DNA of 64,000 nucleotides. Source: Trebonia kvetii (GTDB taxonomy: Bacteria; Actinomycetota; Actinomycetes; Streptosporangiales; Streptosporangiaceae). Positions 17,922-26,938 of the stretch are shown in pieces. The DNA is taken from contig NZ_RPFW01000003.1 in the NCBI RefSeq assembly GCF_007827045.1, forward strand, positions 372,001-436,000, given 5' to 3'. The translations under genes and the position numbers were made by a program. The stretch's first letter is position 1; every line of letters begins with the position of its first letter. Under the pieces are notes generated by a model. The model saw nothing but the letters and a program-made list of their open reading frames with translations, did no database searches and was not told the origin of the DNA.

Positions 17922-18517
17922 CCAAGGCGGCCAGTAGCGTTCCGGATCATGAAACGCGCCATCGGTAAGCGTCGCGTCGCCGGTCAGCGACACCGCTCCG
18001 ATATCAAGCCTCAGTAGCCACTTCACCGCTGGGCTCACGGATCCCGATAGCCCCGTCCGCCTCGCCGCAAGGTCGATGATCACGGAACTTTGTATTTCAA
18101 CGGAACTTCGCTACCCGATTCGGGTAGCGAAGTTCCGCGAGGATCCGAAGTTCCGTGATCACGCCTGCACACCCCGCCGCGACCACGCCACCAGAGTTCC
18201 CTCGGGTGCTAGAGACCGCCCGGATCCGCGACAGCCCATAAGCAAACAGCAGCGCCGTGCGCCCAACGGACCGCCGTCACCGGGCCTTTGCGTCAGCCAT
18301 CTGACGTGACTGCGTGCGCTGCCCTTCCCCCGGTGACCGGAGGAGCGGGGGCGCCGGCGGTTTGGCCGCGCGCCTTCGGGCCCCGGTCTTGGGCCCAGAC
18401 GAGCGCGCGGACGAACCGCCAAGCCCCAGCCCTCAACTCACAGCCCAAGGAGTCATGGCGAAGCCGAATCAAGGCGATAGCCACGAACCCGTTCGGGAGT
18501 ACATAGAACGAAAGCCG
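17922..18517. other. Intergenic region with dyads, no gene
   Basis: About 600 bases between the LacI-type regulator and the PEP carboxykinase terminator. Open frames here lack domains, good starts and family resemblance. Its one striking content is the nested inverted repeat at 18077-18161. Confidence 0.55.
18077..18161. repeat. Nested inverted repeat
   Basis: Outer arms TGATCACGGAACTT (18077-18090) and AAGTTCCGTGATCA (18148-18161) are perfect. Inside them, CGGAACTTCGCTACCCG (18101-18117) and its exact complement (18121-18137) form a 17-bp stem with a 3-base loop. The core GGAACTT thus occurs four times, two in each orientation. No gene overlaps it. Confidence 0.85.
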
Positions 18518-18556
18518 CCGCGGGCTGGTGCGATCTCCACTCGCACCAGCCCGCGG
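18518..18556 (-). terminator. Terminator of pckG
   Basis: Perfect 16-bp arms CCGCGGGCTGGTGCGA / TCGCACCAGCCCGCGG with a 7-base loop sit 25 bases past the pckG stop. Minus-strand sequence after the stem is GGCTTTCGTTC, only weakly T-rich. Confidence 0.8.
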
Positions 18557-18581
18557 CTTCCTGCTTTTGACTTGAGAGAAC

Positions 18582-20414
18582 CTACTCGCCGAGAGCCTCG
18601 GCCACCCGGCGGTGCGCCTCCCAGATCTCCTCGGGGAGGTTCGGGAACTGCTCGAGGTGCGCCTTGCGGAAGCCGATCTCCTGCTTCCACCGGTCGGTGT
18701 CGATGGTGAGCAGCTTGTCGAGGTCGGCCGGTTCGATGTCCAGGCCGTCAAGCACCAGCTCCTCCTTGGCCGGCAGGATGCCGACCGGAGACTCAATGCC
18801 GGTCACCTCGCCGTCCCGCAGCTGCATCAGCCACAGCAGTGCGCGCAGGTTGTCCCGGTAGCCGGGCCACAGGAAGTGGCCGTCTTCGGCGTCCCGCTGG
18901 AACCAGTTGACGTGCGCGAAGATCGGCTTGTCGGTGCACTGGCCGATGATGGATAGCCAGTGCGCGGCGTAGGGGCCCTCCGGGTAGGACATGAACGGCC
19001 GCATCGACATCGGGTCGTAGCGCAGCTGACCATCCAGCCCGTCGGCGGCGAAGGTGGCCTCGGCGCCAAGGGTGAGACCGTCGTAGACGCCCTCGGCCAC
19101 GTCCCTGATCGCGCGGATCAGCGGCTCGCGGTCCCTGGTCCGGCCGCCGAAGATGATGCCGTCGATCGGCACGCCCACCGGGTTCTCGTAGTCGTCGGCG
19201 ACGTTCGGGACGTTGGCCAGCGTGGTGGTGAACCGGGAGTTCGGGTGCGCCCACGGGTCGTTCGCCTCGGCGGGCAACCGGTCGGCGATGAGGCCGCCCT
19301 TCCAGTCCGTCCAGCCGTCCAGGTCCGCGGGCGGCGCGGACGTGCGGCCCTCGAACCAGACCTCCTGGGTCTTGGCGTTGTAGGCGACGTTGGTGAAGAT
19401 CGACTTGGAGCCCGGTGCGATCGCCTCGATCGCGGTCGGGTTGGTCTTCTCGTTGGTGTCCTTGGCCACGCCGAACACGCCGAACTCGGGGTTCATGCCG
19501 TACAGGCGGCCATCGGAGCCGACCCACATCCAGGCGATGTCGTCGCCGTAGAACTCGACGTAGTAGCGGTCGCCGAGGGCGTCGGGTGACAGCGTCATCG
19601 CGAGGTTGGTCTTGCCGGAGGCAGACGGGAAACCGCCGGCGATGTGCCACTTCTTGCCGGTCACCTTGTCGGTGATGCCGAGCAGCATGAACTGCTCGGC
19701 GAGGAACTTCTTCGACGCCCAGCCGTCGTAGGCGGCCTGGCGCAGGCCGTGCGCGATCTTGCCGAGCAGCGCGTTGCCGCCGTAGGAGGAGCCGAAGTGC
19801 AGGATGGTCCGCTCGTCGGCCACCGTCACGAAGTACCGCTTGTCCTCTGGCGTGCCCTGTCCGAGGTTCTCCAGGTCGCCGGTGACGTGCACGGCGCGGA
19901 CGAAGCTGTCCGGGTCTGCCAGGTTGTTGATGTACTCGGCGCCGACCCGGGCCATCCGGTTGATGTGCAGCACGACGGCGCGGTTGTCGGTGAGCTGCAC
20001 GCCCGCGGCGTACTTCTCGACGGGGGAGCCGGGCGGCGACATCAGGTACGGGATCACGTACATGGTCTTGCCCTTGGAGGCTCCGGTCATCAGGCCGGTG
20101 AGCTTGGCCTTCATCTCGGCCGCTGGGTACCAGTTGTTGTAGACGCCCTTGTCGGACGGGTTGCTCGTGGCGACGATCGTCCGCTCCTCGGAGCGCGCGG
20201 TGTCCTTGTAGTAGCTGCGGGAATAGTAGAGGCCGTTGCCTGCGGGCAGGATCTCGCCGGCCGCCAGGGCCTCCTCGATCAGCCGCGTGTCGTCCTCGAC
20301 GCTGACGACCTCGATGTTGTCAGCGCCAGTGACACCGGCCCAGTAGCGCACGTACTCACGCACGCTGTCGTTTTTCAGGTGGGCGGCTTCCAGGATGGCA
20401 TCAACATCGACCAC
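18582..20414 (-). CDS. pckG: Phosphoenolpyruvate carboxykinase (GTP)
   Basis: A 610-residue GTP-type PEPCK. Family motifs are MYVIPYLMSPPGSP, HFGSSYGGNALLGKIA, the kinase-1a loop GGFPSASGKTNLAM, FYGDDIAWMWV and AHVNWFQRDAEDGHFLWPG. It converts oxaloacetate to PEP. The usual loop is FPSACGKTN with a reactive Cys; here Ser266 takes that place. GTG 20414 is preceded by GAGAGGACC. The gene has its own terminator and a CRP-like dyad about 100 bases upstream. Sequence is divergent from mammalian PEPCK but the class is clear. Confidence 0.94.
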   Translation of the reverse strand: MVDVDAILEAAHLKNDSVREYVRYWAGVTGADNIEVVSVEDDTRLIEEALAAGEILPAGNGLYYSRSYYKDTARSEERTIVATSNPSDKGVYNNWYPAAEMKAKLTGLMTGASKGKTMYVIPYLMSPPGSPVEKYAAGVQLTDNRAVVLHINRMARVGAEYINNLADPDSFVRAVHVTGDLENLGQGTPEDKRYFVTVADERTILHFGSSYGGNALLGKIAHGLRQAAYDGWASKKFLAEQFMLLGITDKVTGKKWHIAGGFPSASGKTNLAMTLSPDALGDRYYVEFYGDDIAWMWVGSDGRLYGMNPEFGVFGVAKDTNEKTNPTAIEAIAPGSKSIFTNVAYNAKTQEVWFEGRTSAPPADLDGWTDWKGGLIADRLPAEANDPWAHPNSRFTTTLANVPNVADDYENPVGVPIDGIIFGGRTRDREPLIRAIRDVAEGVYDGLTLGAEATFAADGLDGQLRYDPMSMRPFMSYPEGPYAAHWLSIIGQCTDKPIFAHVNWFQRDAEDGHFLWPGYRDNLRALLWLMQLRDGEVTGIESPVGILPAKEELVLDGLDIEPADLDKLLTIDTDRWKQEIGFRKAHLEQFPNLPEEIWEAHRRVAEALGE

Positions 20415-20509
20415 GTACTCGGTCCTCTCGTCTCGTCAAGCACATCGCTTGAGAAGTTGGCGATTTATTCATCTTGACAGGAGAACGGCCGCTCTTGCAG
20501 TAAGGGATC

Positions 20510-20525
20510 TGTCACGCTCATCACA
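20510..20525. promoter_or_regulatory. CRP-like dyad upstream of pckG
   Basis: TGTCA-CGCTCA-TCACA matches the TGTGA-N6-TCACA form of CRP boxes except for one base in the left half. It lies about 100 bases upstream of the pckG start. Binding is not shown by sequence alone. Confidence 0.35.
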
Positions 20526-20663
20526 TCATGCACTACGGAGAGTAATCGTGACATGCCCGGCGGGAGTAGGCCAAGGTGGCGACGGCTGATCTGCACTTTG
20601 GTCTAGGCCTGTGGCCCTGGCCAGCGGGAACGTGATTTCCGCGACACCAGGAAACGCTCGGTA

Positions 20664-20785
20664 AAGACTTGTGCAAGTCTTCACAAGGCTTGGTCAAGGC
20701 CGGAGCCGACGCGGGGGCCGAAGCGGGGGTCAACGCCGGGGCCGACGCGGGGGTCAGCGCCGGAAGTCAGCGGCGGAAGTCAGCG
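20664..20785. repeat. Small hairpin and GC-rich near-tandem repeats
   Basis: AAGACTT-GTGC-AAGTCTT (20664-20681) is a perfect 7-bp stem and may end the leftward acyltransferase transcript. From about 20700 the unit GCCGACGCGGGGG recurs with variants such as GCCGAAGCGGGGG, and GGAAGTCAGCG occurs twice (20762-20784). These look like slippage-type repeats between the gene end and the hairpin. Confidence 0.55.
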
Positions 20786-22900
20786 CTTCTTCGCGAGGGT
20801 CTTGCTGACCCGCAGCAGGCGCCGCTCCAGGTACGGCGCCGTGGTGAGCGCGTAGGTGCTCGTGAGGTGATGGCTGTCTTGATAGACGAGGACGTTCCCG
20901 ACCACGGGCTCACACTCGAGCGGCCCGCAGATCAGCGGGTTCATGTCGATGAGCGGTACCTTGCCCTTCGACGCCCGCGCGGCGAAGACCGTCGGGAGGT
21001 TCCGCCTGATCGCCTTCGACCTGGGCACGTCGCAGACGGACGGGTCATCGGGGTTCCGCGACACGCACTCGGGGATGTTCCGCCCCACGATCGGGGATTC
21101 CTTGATGGCCACCACGGAGATGCCGTGAAGCTGGAGCTGCCGCCAGTACTTGGCCATTCCCATGCCGATTTCCACCGCTGAGGGCCTGCCGACCGCCGGG
21201 TGCTTGACCGTGGCTTGGAGCGGGTACTCGCTGGTGATCACGACGTCCGGCTTGATGCGCGTGACCAGGTCGTGCACGACAGCCTTGCCCCAGGCGTGGC
21301 AGGGCGTGTACGGGCCGCCGGTCGCCGGGGTGAGCAGCATCGCCGCGCTCAGCGGGCAGACCGCGTGCAGTTCGGTGACCAGCCGCCAGTGCCGCTTCTG
21401 CGCAATGGCCTGCAGCGGGCTGAACCAGTCGCCCGCCATCGAGTCACCGACCAGGGCGACGGTCAGCACGGGGTGCGCCAGGTCGCCGTAGTCGCATTCC
21501 TTCGGTGTGGGCGAGGCGGCGGGGACGAGGCAGCCCTGCTGCCAGTACGCGGGGAGCTGCAGGGCGGCGGGCGGCGGCAGCACCGGGGCGGGCGTCACCG
21601 CGATGATCTTGTCCGCGAGCATGGCGGCGCCCGGGTACCCGGGCCCGAGCTTGCCGTCCCACGGTGACGGCTGGGTGGCGATGAAGAGCGAGACGAGCAG
21701 GACGGGCACGGCGGCGATGAACGCGGTCGAGACGGACCGCCAGTTGTGCCCGGACAGCAGGGACGCGGTCCGCACCCTGTCCTCGACCCAGACCTTGGTC
21801 AGCCAGGACAGCACCACCGCGAGCACCACGATGCCCGCCGCCGAGGCCAGGTTGATCGAGCGGCCGTTCCACGACATCCACAGCACGATCAGCGGCCAGT
21901 GCCACAGGTAAAGGGAGTAGGAGATGCCTCCGGTGAACACCATCGGCCGCGTTGACGTCAGCCGGTGCGGGCCGAAGCGCCCCTCCGGCGAGCCGCCGAG
22001 TATCAGCAGTGCCGCGCCCCCGGCGGGCAGCAGCGCGAGCAGCCCTGGGAAGGCGGTCGTGCCGTTCAGCACGAAGGCGGACGCGATCACCAGGCCGAGC
22101 CCGGCCCAGCCGAGCGCACCGAGCCGGCCGGCCCGCCTGGTCACCGCTGCCGGCAGCAGCGCGAGCAGTCCGCCGAGCCCGAGTTCCCAGATCCGGGTCG
22201 TGGTGACGAAGTAGGCGTCCGCCGGGTTGGCGTTCGTGTCATAGACCGAGTACCACAGCGAGCCCGCGACCACGGCGAGCGCGAGCGCCATGGCCGCGTA
22301 GTGCCCGCGGACCCGCCGCGACTCCCGCTGTGCCGTCAGTCCCACGGCCGCGGCGAGGAGGAACAGCAGCGGCCAGCCCAGGTAGAACTGCTCCTCCACG
22401 GACAGTGACCAGAAGTGCTGCACCGGGCTCGCTGCGTCGGCCGACTTGAGGTAGTCGACGGCATTCCAGGCGAGCTGCCAGTTCTGGTAGTACAGCGCGC
22501 TCGCCCGGATCTGCGCGGCGGTGTCGGCGAGCCGGGTGGCCGGCAGCACAAGCCACGAGAGAAGCCACGTCACGGTCAGCACCAGGGCCGCCGCGGGGAC
22601 CAGTCGCTTCGCCCGCCGCCCCCAGAACGCGAGGAGGTGCACCCGCCGCGTCTTCTGGTACTCGCGCAGCAGGTGGCCGGTGATCAGGAAGCCGGAGATG
22701 ACGAAGAAGACGTCCACCCCGGCGAACCCGCCGGGCAGCCACGACGGCTGCAGGTGGTAGATGACCACCATGACGACGGCGATCGCCCGCATCCCCTGGA
22801 TGTCCGGCCGGAACCCGCGCCCCTTGGCGATCTCTTTCGGCTGCTCCTCGGCCTCGCCGGTCACTTCGCTGGCGGGCAGCGGCCTCTCCTGCACGCTCAC
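20780..22900 (-). CDS. Membrane O-acyltransferase with SGNH domain (OafA type)
   Basis: A 706-residue two-part protein. Residues from about 25 to 400 are an acyltransferase-3 domain with roughly ten membrane segments and the motifs RPDIQGMRAIAVVMVVIYH, FAGVDVFFVISGFLITG and HFWSLSVEEQFYLGWP. The last 260 residues are an extracytoplasmic SGNH hydrolase-like domain starting at VALVGDSMAGDWFSPL. Such fusions O-acetylate cell-surface polysaccharides. No glycan cluster is adjacent, so the acceptor is unknown. An acidic 20-residue N-tail precedes the first segment. Confidence 0.9.
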   Translation of the reverse strand: MSVQERPLPASEVTGEAEEQPKEIAKGRGFRPDIQGMRAIAVVMVVIYHLQPSWLPGGFAGVDVFFVISGFLITGHLLREYQKTRRVHLLAFWGRRAKRLVPAAALVLTVTWLLSWLVLPATRLADTAAQIRASALYYQNWQLAWNAVDYLKSADAASPVQHFWSLSVEEQFYLGWPLLFLLAAAVGLTAQRESRRVRGHYAAMALALAVVAGSLWYSVYDTNANPADAYFVTTTRIWELGLGGLLALLPAAVTRRAGRLGALGWAGLGLVIASAFVLNGTTAFPGLLALLPAGGAALLILGGSPEGRFGPHRLTSTRPMVFTGGISYSLYLWHWPLIVLWMSWNGRSINLASAAGIVVLAVVLSWLTKVWVEDRVRTASLLSGHNWRSVSTAFIAAVPVLLVSLFIATQPSPWDGKLGPGYPGAAMLADKIIAVTPAPVLPPPAALQLPAYWQQGCLVPAASPTPKECDYGDLAHPVLTVALVGDSMAGDWFSPLQAIAQKRHWRLVTELHAVCPLSAAMLLTPATGGPYTPCHAWGKAVVHDLVTRIKPDVVITSEYPLQATVKHPAVGRPSAVEIGMGMAKYWRQLQLHGISVVAIKESPIVGRNIPECVSRNPDDPSVCDVPRSKAIRRNLPTVFAARASKGKVPLIDMNPLICGPLECEPVVGNVLVYQDSHHLTSTYALTTAPYLERRLLRVSKTLAKKR

Positions 22901-23394
22901 GACTACCGAAAGCCTCCGATTGGCTTCAAGCCCGCCGATGATCGGCTCAAAGGGCGATTTATGGCGAAAGCCTACAGAAAATCCGATGGCTGAGCAGCTC
23001 GAACCCCGGCGCTCTGTTTTTTTCGTGACACCGCCAGGCAGCGAATGCCTGGTGGCGCCACGTTTTGCGGCACGCGTGTGCCGCTGTTGTTCCCGCTCTG
23101 TTACCCGCGTTGGTGGCTTCCCCCGCCCTCGCGGGCGAAACCTGCTCCCGGCCGCGAGCGAGGACTGAGGATATAAGAAGAGTGATCCGCGGCCGGGGTG
23201 TCCCCCGGCTGTCCGTCCCAGCCGTCTTCTGAGGCCGCATACCGAACGGGTTCGTGGCTGCGCCCCACCGCCCCCGCCTTCCCCGTCTTCCCGGTCTTCC
23301 CCGGCGGCCCGCGAGCGCAGTGGAGAGAAACTCGCCTGTGATTATCCGGCCTCCCGGTGGATTACCTGATGACGGACTCACGGAAGGAGGCACT
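22901..23394. other. Intergenic region upstream of ECF sigma gene
   Basis: This gap separates the divergent acyltransferase and sigma gene. It holds a short GC dyad GCGGCAC-GCGT-GTGCCGC (23067-23084) and no convincing gene. The sigma factor's own promoter is probably within the last 150 bases but I cannot name its elements. Confidence 0.5.
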
Positions 23395-23984
23395 TTGAGT
23401 GATCCCACCCAGCGGTTCACCGGTCTGTACGACGAGTACTACCGAAGGGTCTTGCGGTACGCACTCCAGCACGCCGACCCGGGCGGTGCGGAGGACGTGG
23501 CGAACGAGACCTTCCTGATCTCGTGGCGCGGCTCGCCGAGATCCCGCAGCCGCCGCTGCCCTGGCTGCTCGGCGTGGCCCGCAACCTGCTGCGCCAGCAG
23601 TTCGGCAGGGCCCGCAGGCAGCAGCGGCTCGCGGACCGCATCGCGGCGCTCACCAGCGACGCCGACCTGCAGGCATGGGACGCGGGCGAGCACGTAGTTG
23701 AGCGTGCCGCGGCACTCGACGCCCTCGGCTCGCTGAACGAAGGCGACGTCGAGGCGCTGACCCTGGTCACCTGGCACGGCCTGTCCACCGTGGAAGCGGC
23801 GGAGGTCGTCGGCTGCTCGCCGCGCGCCTTCACGGTCCGGCTGCACCGCGCCCGCGGCCGGCTGGCGGACGCGCTGCGGCGCTTCGATGACCAGTCTCCC
23901 GCGCACTCGAGGGCGGCACGCGCCGCCGCCGGCCAGGACGGCCGGGCTCCCCTTCTTCGACTATCTGAGGGAAACGGGCGATGA
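23395..23984 (+). pseudogene. ECF RNA polymerase sigma factor split by a frameshift
   Basis: TTG 23395, preceded by GGAAGGAGG, begins SDPTQRFTGLYDEYYRRV and runs through the sigma-2 helix GGAEDVANETFLISW. The frame then breaks. The continuation RLAEIPQPPLPWLLGVARN and the sigma-4 part (VEAAEVVGCSPRAFTVRLHR) lie one frame over, from about 23529. The bases TGGCGCGGCTC fit the family if one C is restored, giving W-R-R-L. The 3' end overlaps the next gene as ATGA, so the pair was once a normal sigma/anti-sigma operon. A sequencing error is an equally good explanation. Confidence 0.8.
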
Positions 23985-25225
23985 ATCTGATGGATGATCC
24001 GCTGAACGTGGTCAGCGACCTGCGCCCGGCCGGGCTCGACCGGCTTGCCGAGGACACCTACGCGCGGCGCCGGGCCGGCGACCTGGCCCGCATGCTCGGC
24101 GAGCCCGCATCCGGGGGGTTGCTCACGGCGTCCGGGCAGCCCGCGGCGTCCGGGCTGCCGGCGGCGTCCGGGCTACCGGCGCCGGCCGGCGGTCTTCGCT
24201 CCCGTGTGCTGGCAAGCCGTGCGATCGGGCCGCGCGTCCTCGTGGCCGCCGGTGCCGCACTTACCGCCGCCGCGGTGGTGGCGGCGGTACTGATCGCTTC
24301 GCCGGTGCACGGGCACCCGGCCCAGAGGCCTGCCCAGTCCAGCGGCGGGCCGGCCGGCGGCGTGCCCGCCGGCGGGACGCACAGCACCCAAGCCGTCCTG
24401 CTCACCGCCGCGCACGTCGCTGCGGCCCAGCCTGCCGGGGTCGGCTCGTTCTGGTACGTCAAGGAGCGCGACTTCCAGCCGACCGCCCCCGTGTACGGGG
24501 GCAAGGGCAGGCCTACTAAGGGCGTCAAGGTCGCCAGGGAGTACGGCGCGTCATTCGCGGCCACCGAGGAGAGCTGGACCGGCGCCTCGCGGACGCGGAC
24601 GATCGTCAACGAGAACCTGGTGTTCGGCTTCGCGTCGGCGGCGGCGAAGAAGAGGTGGGAGGCGGCGGGCTCTCCGAAGCTGGCCGGCCAGGCGGGCATC
24701 GGTCGCACCGGACCGGTAACCAGCGACTACCCGTTCGGCGGCTACTCCTACAACATCGGCGCGATCAAGGTCAGCATCGCGAAAGCGGGGAAGCTGCCGA
24801 CGACCCCTGGCAGGCTTGCGCTGCTGCTGCACCGGGCGTGGAAGGGGCTGACCCCGCAGCAGCGGGCGGCGACCGTCGGGGTGGCCAATCCGTCCTACGC
24901 GCAGTACCACTTCCAGGTGGCCGGCGCGCTGCTCACCGGTCCGGTCACGCCCGGCACCAGGTCGGCGGTCTACGGCCTGCTCGCCAAGGAGTCCGGTCTC
25001 ACGGTCGCGACGAACGTCACGGACCCGCTCGGCCGGACAGGCACCGCCATCGGTGACGGCGGCACCGGCGACTTCCTGATCATCAGCCCGGCCACCGCCC
25101 AGGTGCTTGACCTGACCACCTACCCGGTGCGCACGGGCAGCACGATTTCCGGGAGGCTCGACGGCACCGAGGCCTACCTGTCGATGGGGTGGACCGACAG
25201 GCTCGGTACTCCGGCCGCCTCCTAA
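23981..25225 (+). CDS. Single-pass membrane protein, candidate anti-sigma partner (CU044_5270-like)
   Basis: A 414-residue protein starting in a 4-base overlap with the sigma gene. Residues 1-85 are cytoplasmic and contain a short repeat SG(Q/L)PAA. A membrane helix follows at about 88-108 (VLVAAGAALTAAAVVAAVLI). The rest is an extracytoplasmic domain with GSFWYVKERDFQP and WTGASRTRTIVNENL. I recognise the general layout of actinobacterial proteins paired with ECF sigma factors, but no zinc anti-sigma motif is visible. Its function as sensor or anti-sigma factor is inferred from coupling only. Confidence 0.75.
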   Translation: MNLMDDPLNVVSDLRPAGLDRLAEDTYARRRAGDLARMLGEPASGGLLTASGQPAASGLPAASGLPAPAGGLRSRVLASRAIGPRVLVAAGAALTAAAVVAAVLIASPVHGHPAQRPAQSSGGPAGGVPAGGTHSTQAVLLTAAHVAAAQPAGVGSFWYVKERDFQPTAPVYGGKGRPTKGVKVAREYGASFAATEESWTGASRTRTIVNENLVFGFASAAAKKRWEAAGSPKLAGQAGIGRTGPVTSDYPFGGYSYNIGAIKVSIAKAGKLPTTPGRLALLLHRAWKGLTPQQRAATVGVANPSYAQYHFQVAGALLTGPVTPGTRSAVYGLLAKESGLTVATNVTDPLGRTGTAIGDGGTGDFLIISPATAQVLDLTTYPVRTGSTISGRLDGTEAYLSMGWTDRLGTPAAS

Positions 25226-25243
25226 GCTCGCTCCCTGGACAGT

Positions 25244-25287
25244 GATGCTCGCCCCGCGGCCGTAGCAACGGCCGCGGGGCGAGCATC
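25244..25287. terminator. Bidirectional terminator hairpin
   Basis: Perfect 20-bp arms (GATGCTCGCC...GCGGCCGT and complement) with a 4-base loop AGCA stand between the rightward sensor gene and the leftward small hydrophobic gene. It can serve both directions; there is no T-tail. Confidence 0.85.
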
Positions 25288-25325
25288 GTGATTGACGGGC
25301 TGCGTCGCAGGCAGCTAGCACCTCG

Positions 25326-25493
25326 TCACCATCGGTACCAGCGGCTGCGCGTGCCGCCTTCGCCGACGCGGACCAGGAAGCCGATCAGCCAGATGACGAG
25401 GATCGCCAGCGCGATCCACCACAGGACGTGGATGGCGAAGCCGAGCCCGCCGAGGATAATCGCGAGCAGTAGAACGAGCAGGATGATTCCCAT
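25326..25493 (-). CDS. Small hydrophobic membrane protein
   Basis: A 55-residue peptide made of two membrane helices (IILLVLLLAIILGGLGFAI and WWIALAILVIWLIGFLV) ending in a basic tail GEGGTRSRWYRW. ATG 25493 has GGAAGGAATAACCC upstream. Streptomyces and relatives carry similar short 'hydrophobic protein' genes, often stress-linked; its role is not known. Confidence 0.8.
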   Translation of the reverse strand: MGIILLVLLLAIILGGLGFAIHVLWWIALAILVIWLIGFLVRVGEGGTRSRWYRW

Positions 25494-25782
25494 TGGGTTA
25501 TTCCTTCCGGTGACGGATGCGCGGGTCATCCGTTCGTTGGTCTGCTCTCGGTTACCCCGAACACGGGTGGCTATTCCGCGCTCTTTCGCTGACCGCCATG
25601 ACGTTCCCCATCTGGTCCCGCGCCGTTCGGCGTTTTGGGCCGCGGTGGTGGCCCGGTGGCCAATGAGCAGGGCGATCCCTGGTGTGAACGGGCAGGCCAC
25701 GGGTAGCCGTGCTGGCCTGTTCGCCGTTTCGATCCCGGGGGAGCCGTATGGGGCGTGCTGGCAATTCAGGCCGCGGGACCGC

Positions 25783-26532
25783 ATGGTGAGCGCATGGGCG
25801 GGACGCCGCGATCCCATCGACGCGCCGGGGACCGACGAGCGGCTGTGGGCCGCGTGGCCCTGGCTGAGCACGCTTCCGGGTGCCGGGCTGGCTGGCCTGT
25901 CGAGCCTGAGCAGCGCGGTCATCGTGGCCGCGCATCCCGACGACGAGGTGCTCGGCGTCGGCGGCTTGATCTCGATGCTCGCCGCGTCGCGTGCGCGGCT
26001 GCGGCTGGTGGCGGTCACCGACGGCGAAAGGTCGCACCGCGGTCATGCCACCCCGGCCTCGCTCGCCCGCCGGCGGTCCGCGGAGACGGCCGCCGCGCTG
26101 CGCGCGCTCGGCGCCGGTTCGGCCGAGGTCATCAGGCTCAAGCTGCCCGACAGGCGGCTGGCGGCCCGTGAGGACGAACTGACCGAGGCGCTTGTGCCGC
26201 TGCTCGAGGGCTTCGACCTGTGCCTTGCCCCGTGGGAACACGACATGCACCCCGATCACGAGGCCGCGGGCCGCGCCGCGCGCAGGGCGGGACCGCAGAG
26301 CCTGTACTTCTATCCGGTCTGGATGTGGCACTGGGCAGTACCTGGCGATCCTCGCGTCCCCTGGGACCTGGCACTCCGCCTGCCGCTGCCGCCGCGCGCC
26401 ACCGCCCGGAAGCGGGCGGCCATCACGTGCTTCACGAGCCAGCTCACGGACCGGGGCCACGGGCTCGGCCCGGTGCTTCCCCCTGGGGTGATCGCTCATT
26501 TCACCCGCGCGATGGAGGTGCTGCTGCGCTGA
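25783..26532 (+). CDS. PIG-L/LmbE-family deacetylase
   Basis: A protein of about 249 residues of the LmbE/MshB superfamily. Zinc ligands are in VIVAAHPDDEVLGVGG and HDMHPDHEAAGRAA. Family members remove acetyl from N-acetylglucosamine-type groups; the substrate here is unknown. It is not clearly MshB or Mca, since no mycothiol genes are adjacent. The start is uncertain: ATG 25783 (VSAWAGRRDP follows) lies before the first domain residue, but the frame is open further upstream. Confidence 0.85.
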   Translation: MVSAWAGRRDPIDAPGTDERLWAAWPWLSTLPGAGLAGLSSLSSAVIVAAHPDDEVLGVGGLISMLAASRARLRLVAVTDGERSHRGHATPASLARRRSAETAAALRALGAGSAEVIRLKLPDRRLAAREDELTEALVPLLEGFDLCLAPWEHDMHPDHEAAGRAARRAGPQSLYFYPVWMWHWAVPGDPRVPWDLALRLPLPPRATARKRAAITCFTSQLTDRGHGLGPVLPPGVIAHFTRAMEVLLR

Positions 26533-26565
26533 CCGGCCCGCGTCCGGCGGGCCTACAGTAGCCGC

Positions 26566-26863
26566 ATGCTGTCGCTGCGCCCGATGACCGAGCATGACCT
26601 GCCGCTGGTAGCGGACTGGCTCAGGCAGCCGCACGTGGCACCGTGGTGGATTCCCGACACGACGGTGGAGGCATCGCCGCCCTGGTGGCCGGGGTCCGCC
26701 GCCATCATCCCGGCGCCGGCATCCTCGTCGACCCCACGCCCGCAACGTCGCCTCCAGGCGAGTAATCGAGAAGAACGGCTTCGGCCTGGTGGCGGTCCGC
26801 CCGGTGGCCAGCGAGCCCACCGGCGATCCGATGGCTATCTACCGCCTGCCGGGCGGCACGTGA
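26566..26863 (+). pseudogene. Degraded AAC(6')-like GNAT acetyltransferase
   Basis: The start MLSLRPMTEHDLPLVADWL is a good match to AAC(6')-type aminoglycoside acetyltransferases and their relatives. The middle is missing. Two shifted frames hold the remains: GGIAALVAGVRRHHPGAG then ILVDPTP in one, and RNVASRRVIEKNGFGLVAV to IYRLPGGT and stop in another. At least two frameshifts and an internal deletion of very roughly 80 codons are needed to explain this. No full protein can be made. Confidence 0.8.
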
Positions 26864-26938
26864 CCGGCACTCGGGCTCCGGCTGGCGCGCACGGCGCGAC
26901 GAGCGCCCTGGATCCCAGGTAGGCTAGGGTTTCCGTAG

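Noticed and set aside
17871-18083. Small leftward open frame after the LacI-type gene
   Set aside because: It overlaps the regulator's C-terminal codons and has no ribosome site or family resemblance.
20669-21181. Open frame on the plus strand rich in AGADAG repeats
   Set aside because: It overlaps the acyltransferase gene antisense; the repeats are a by-product of the GC-rich near-tandem DNA, and there is no ribosome site or domain.
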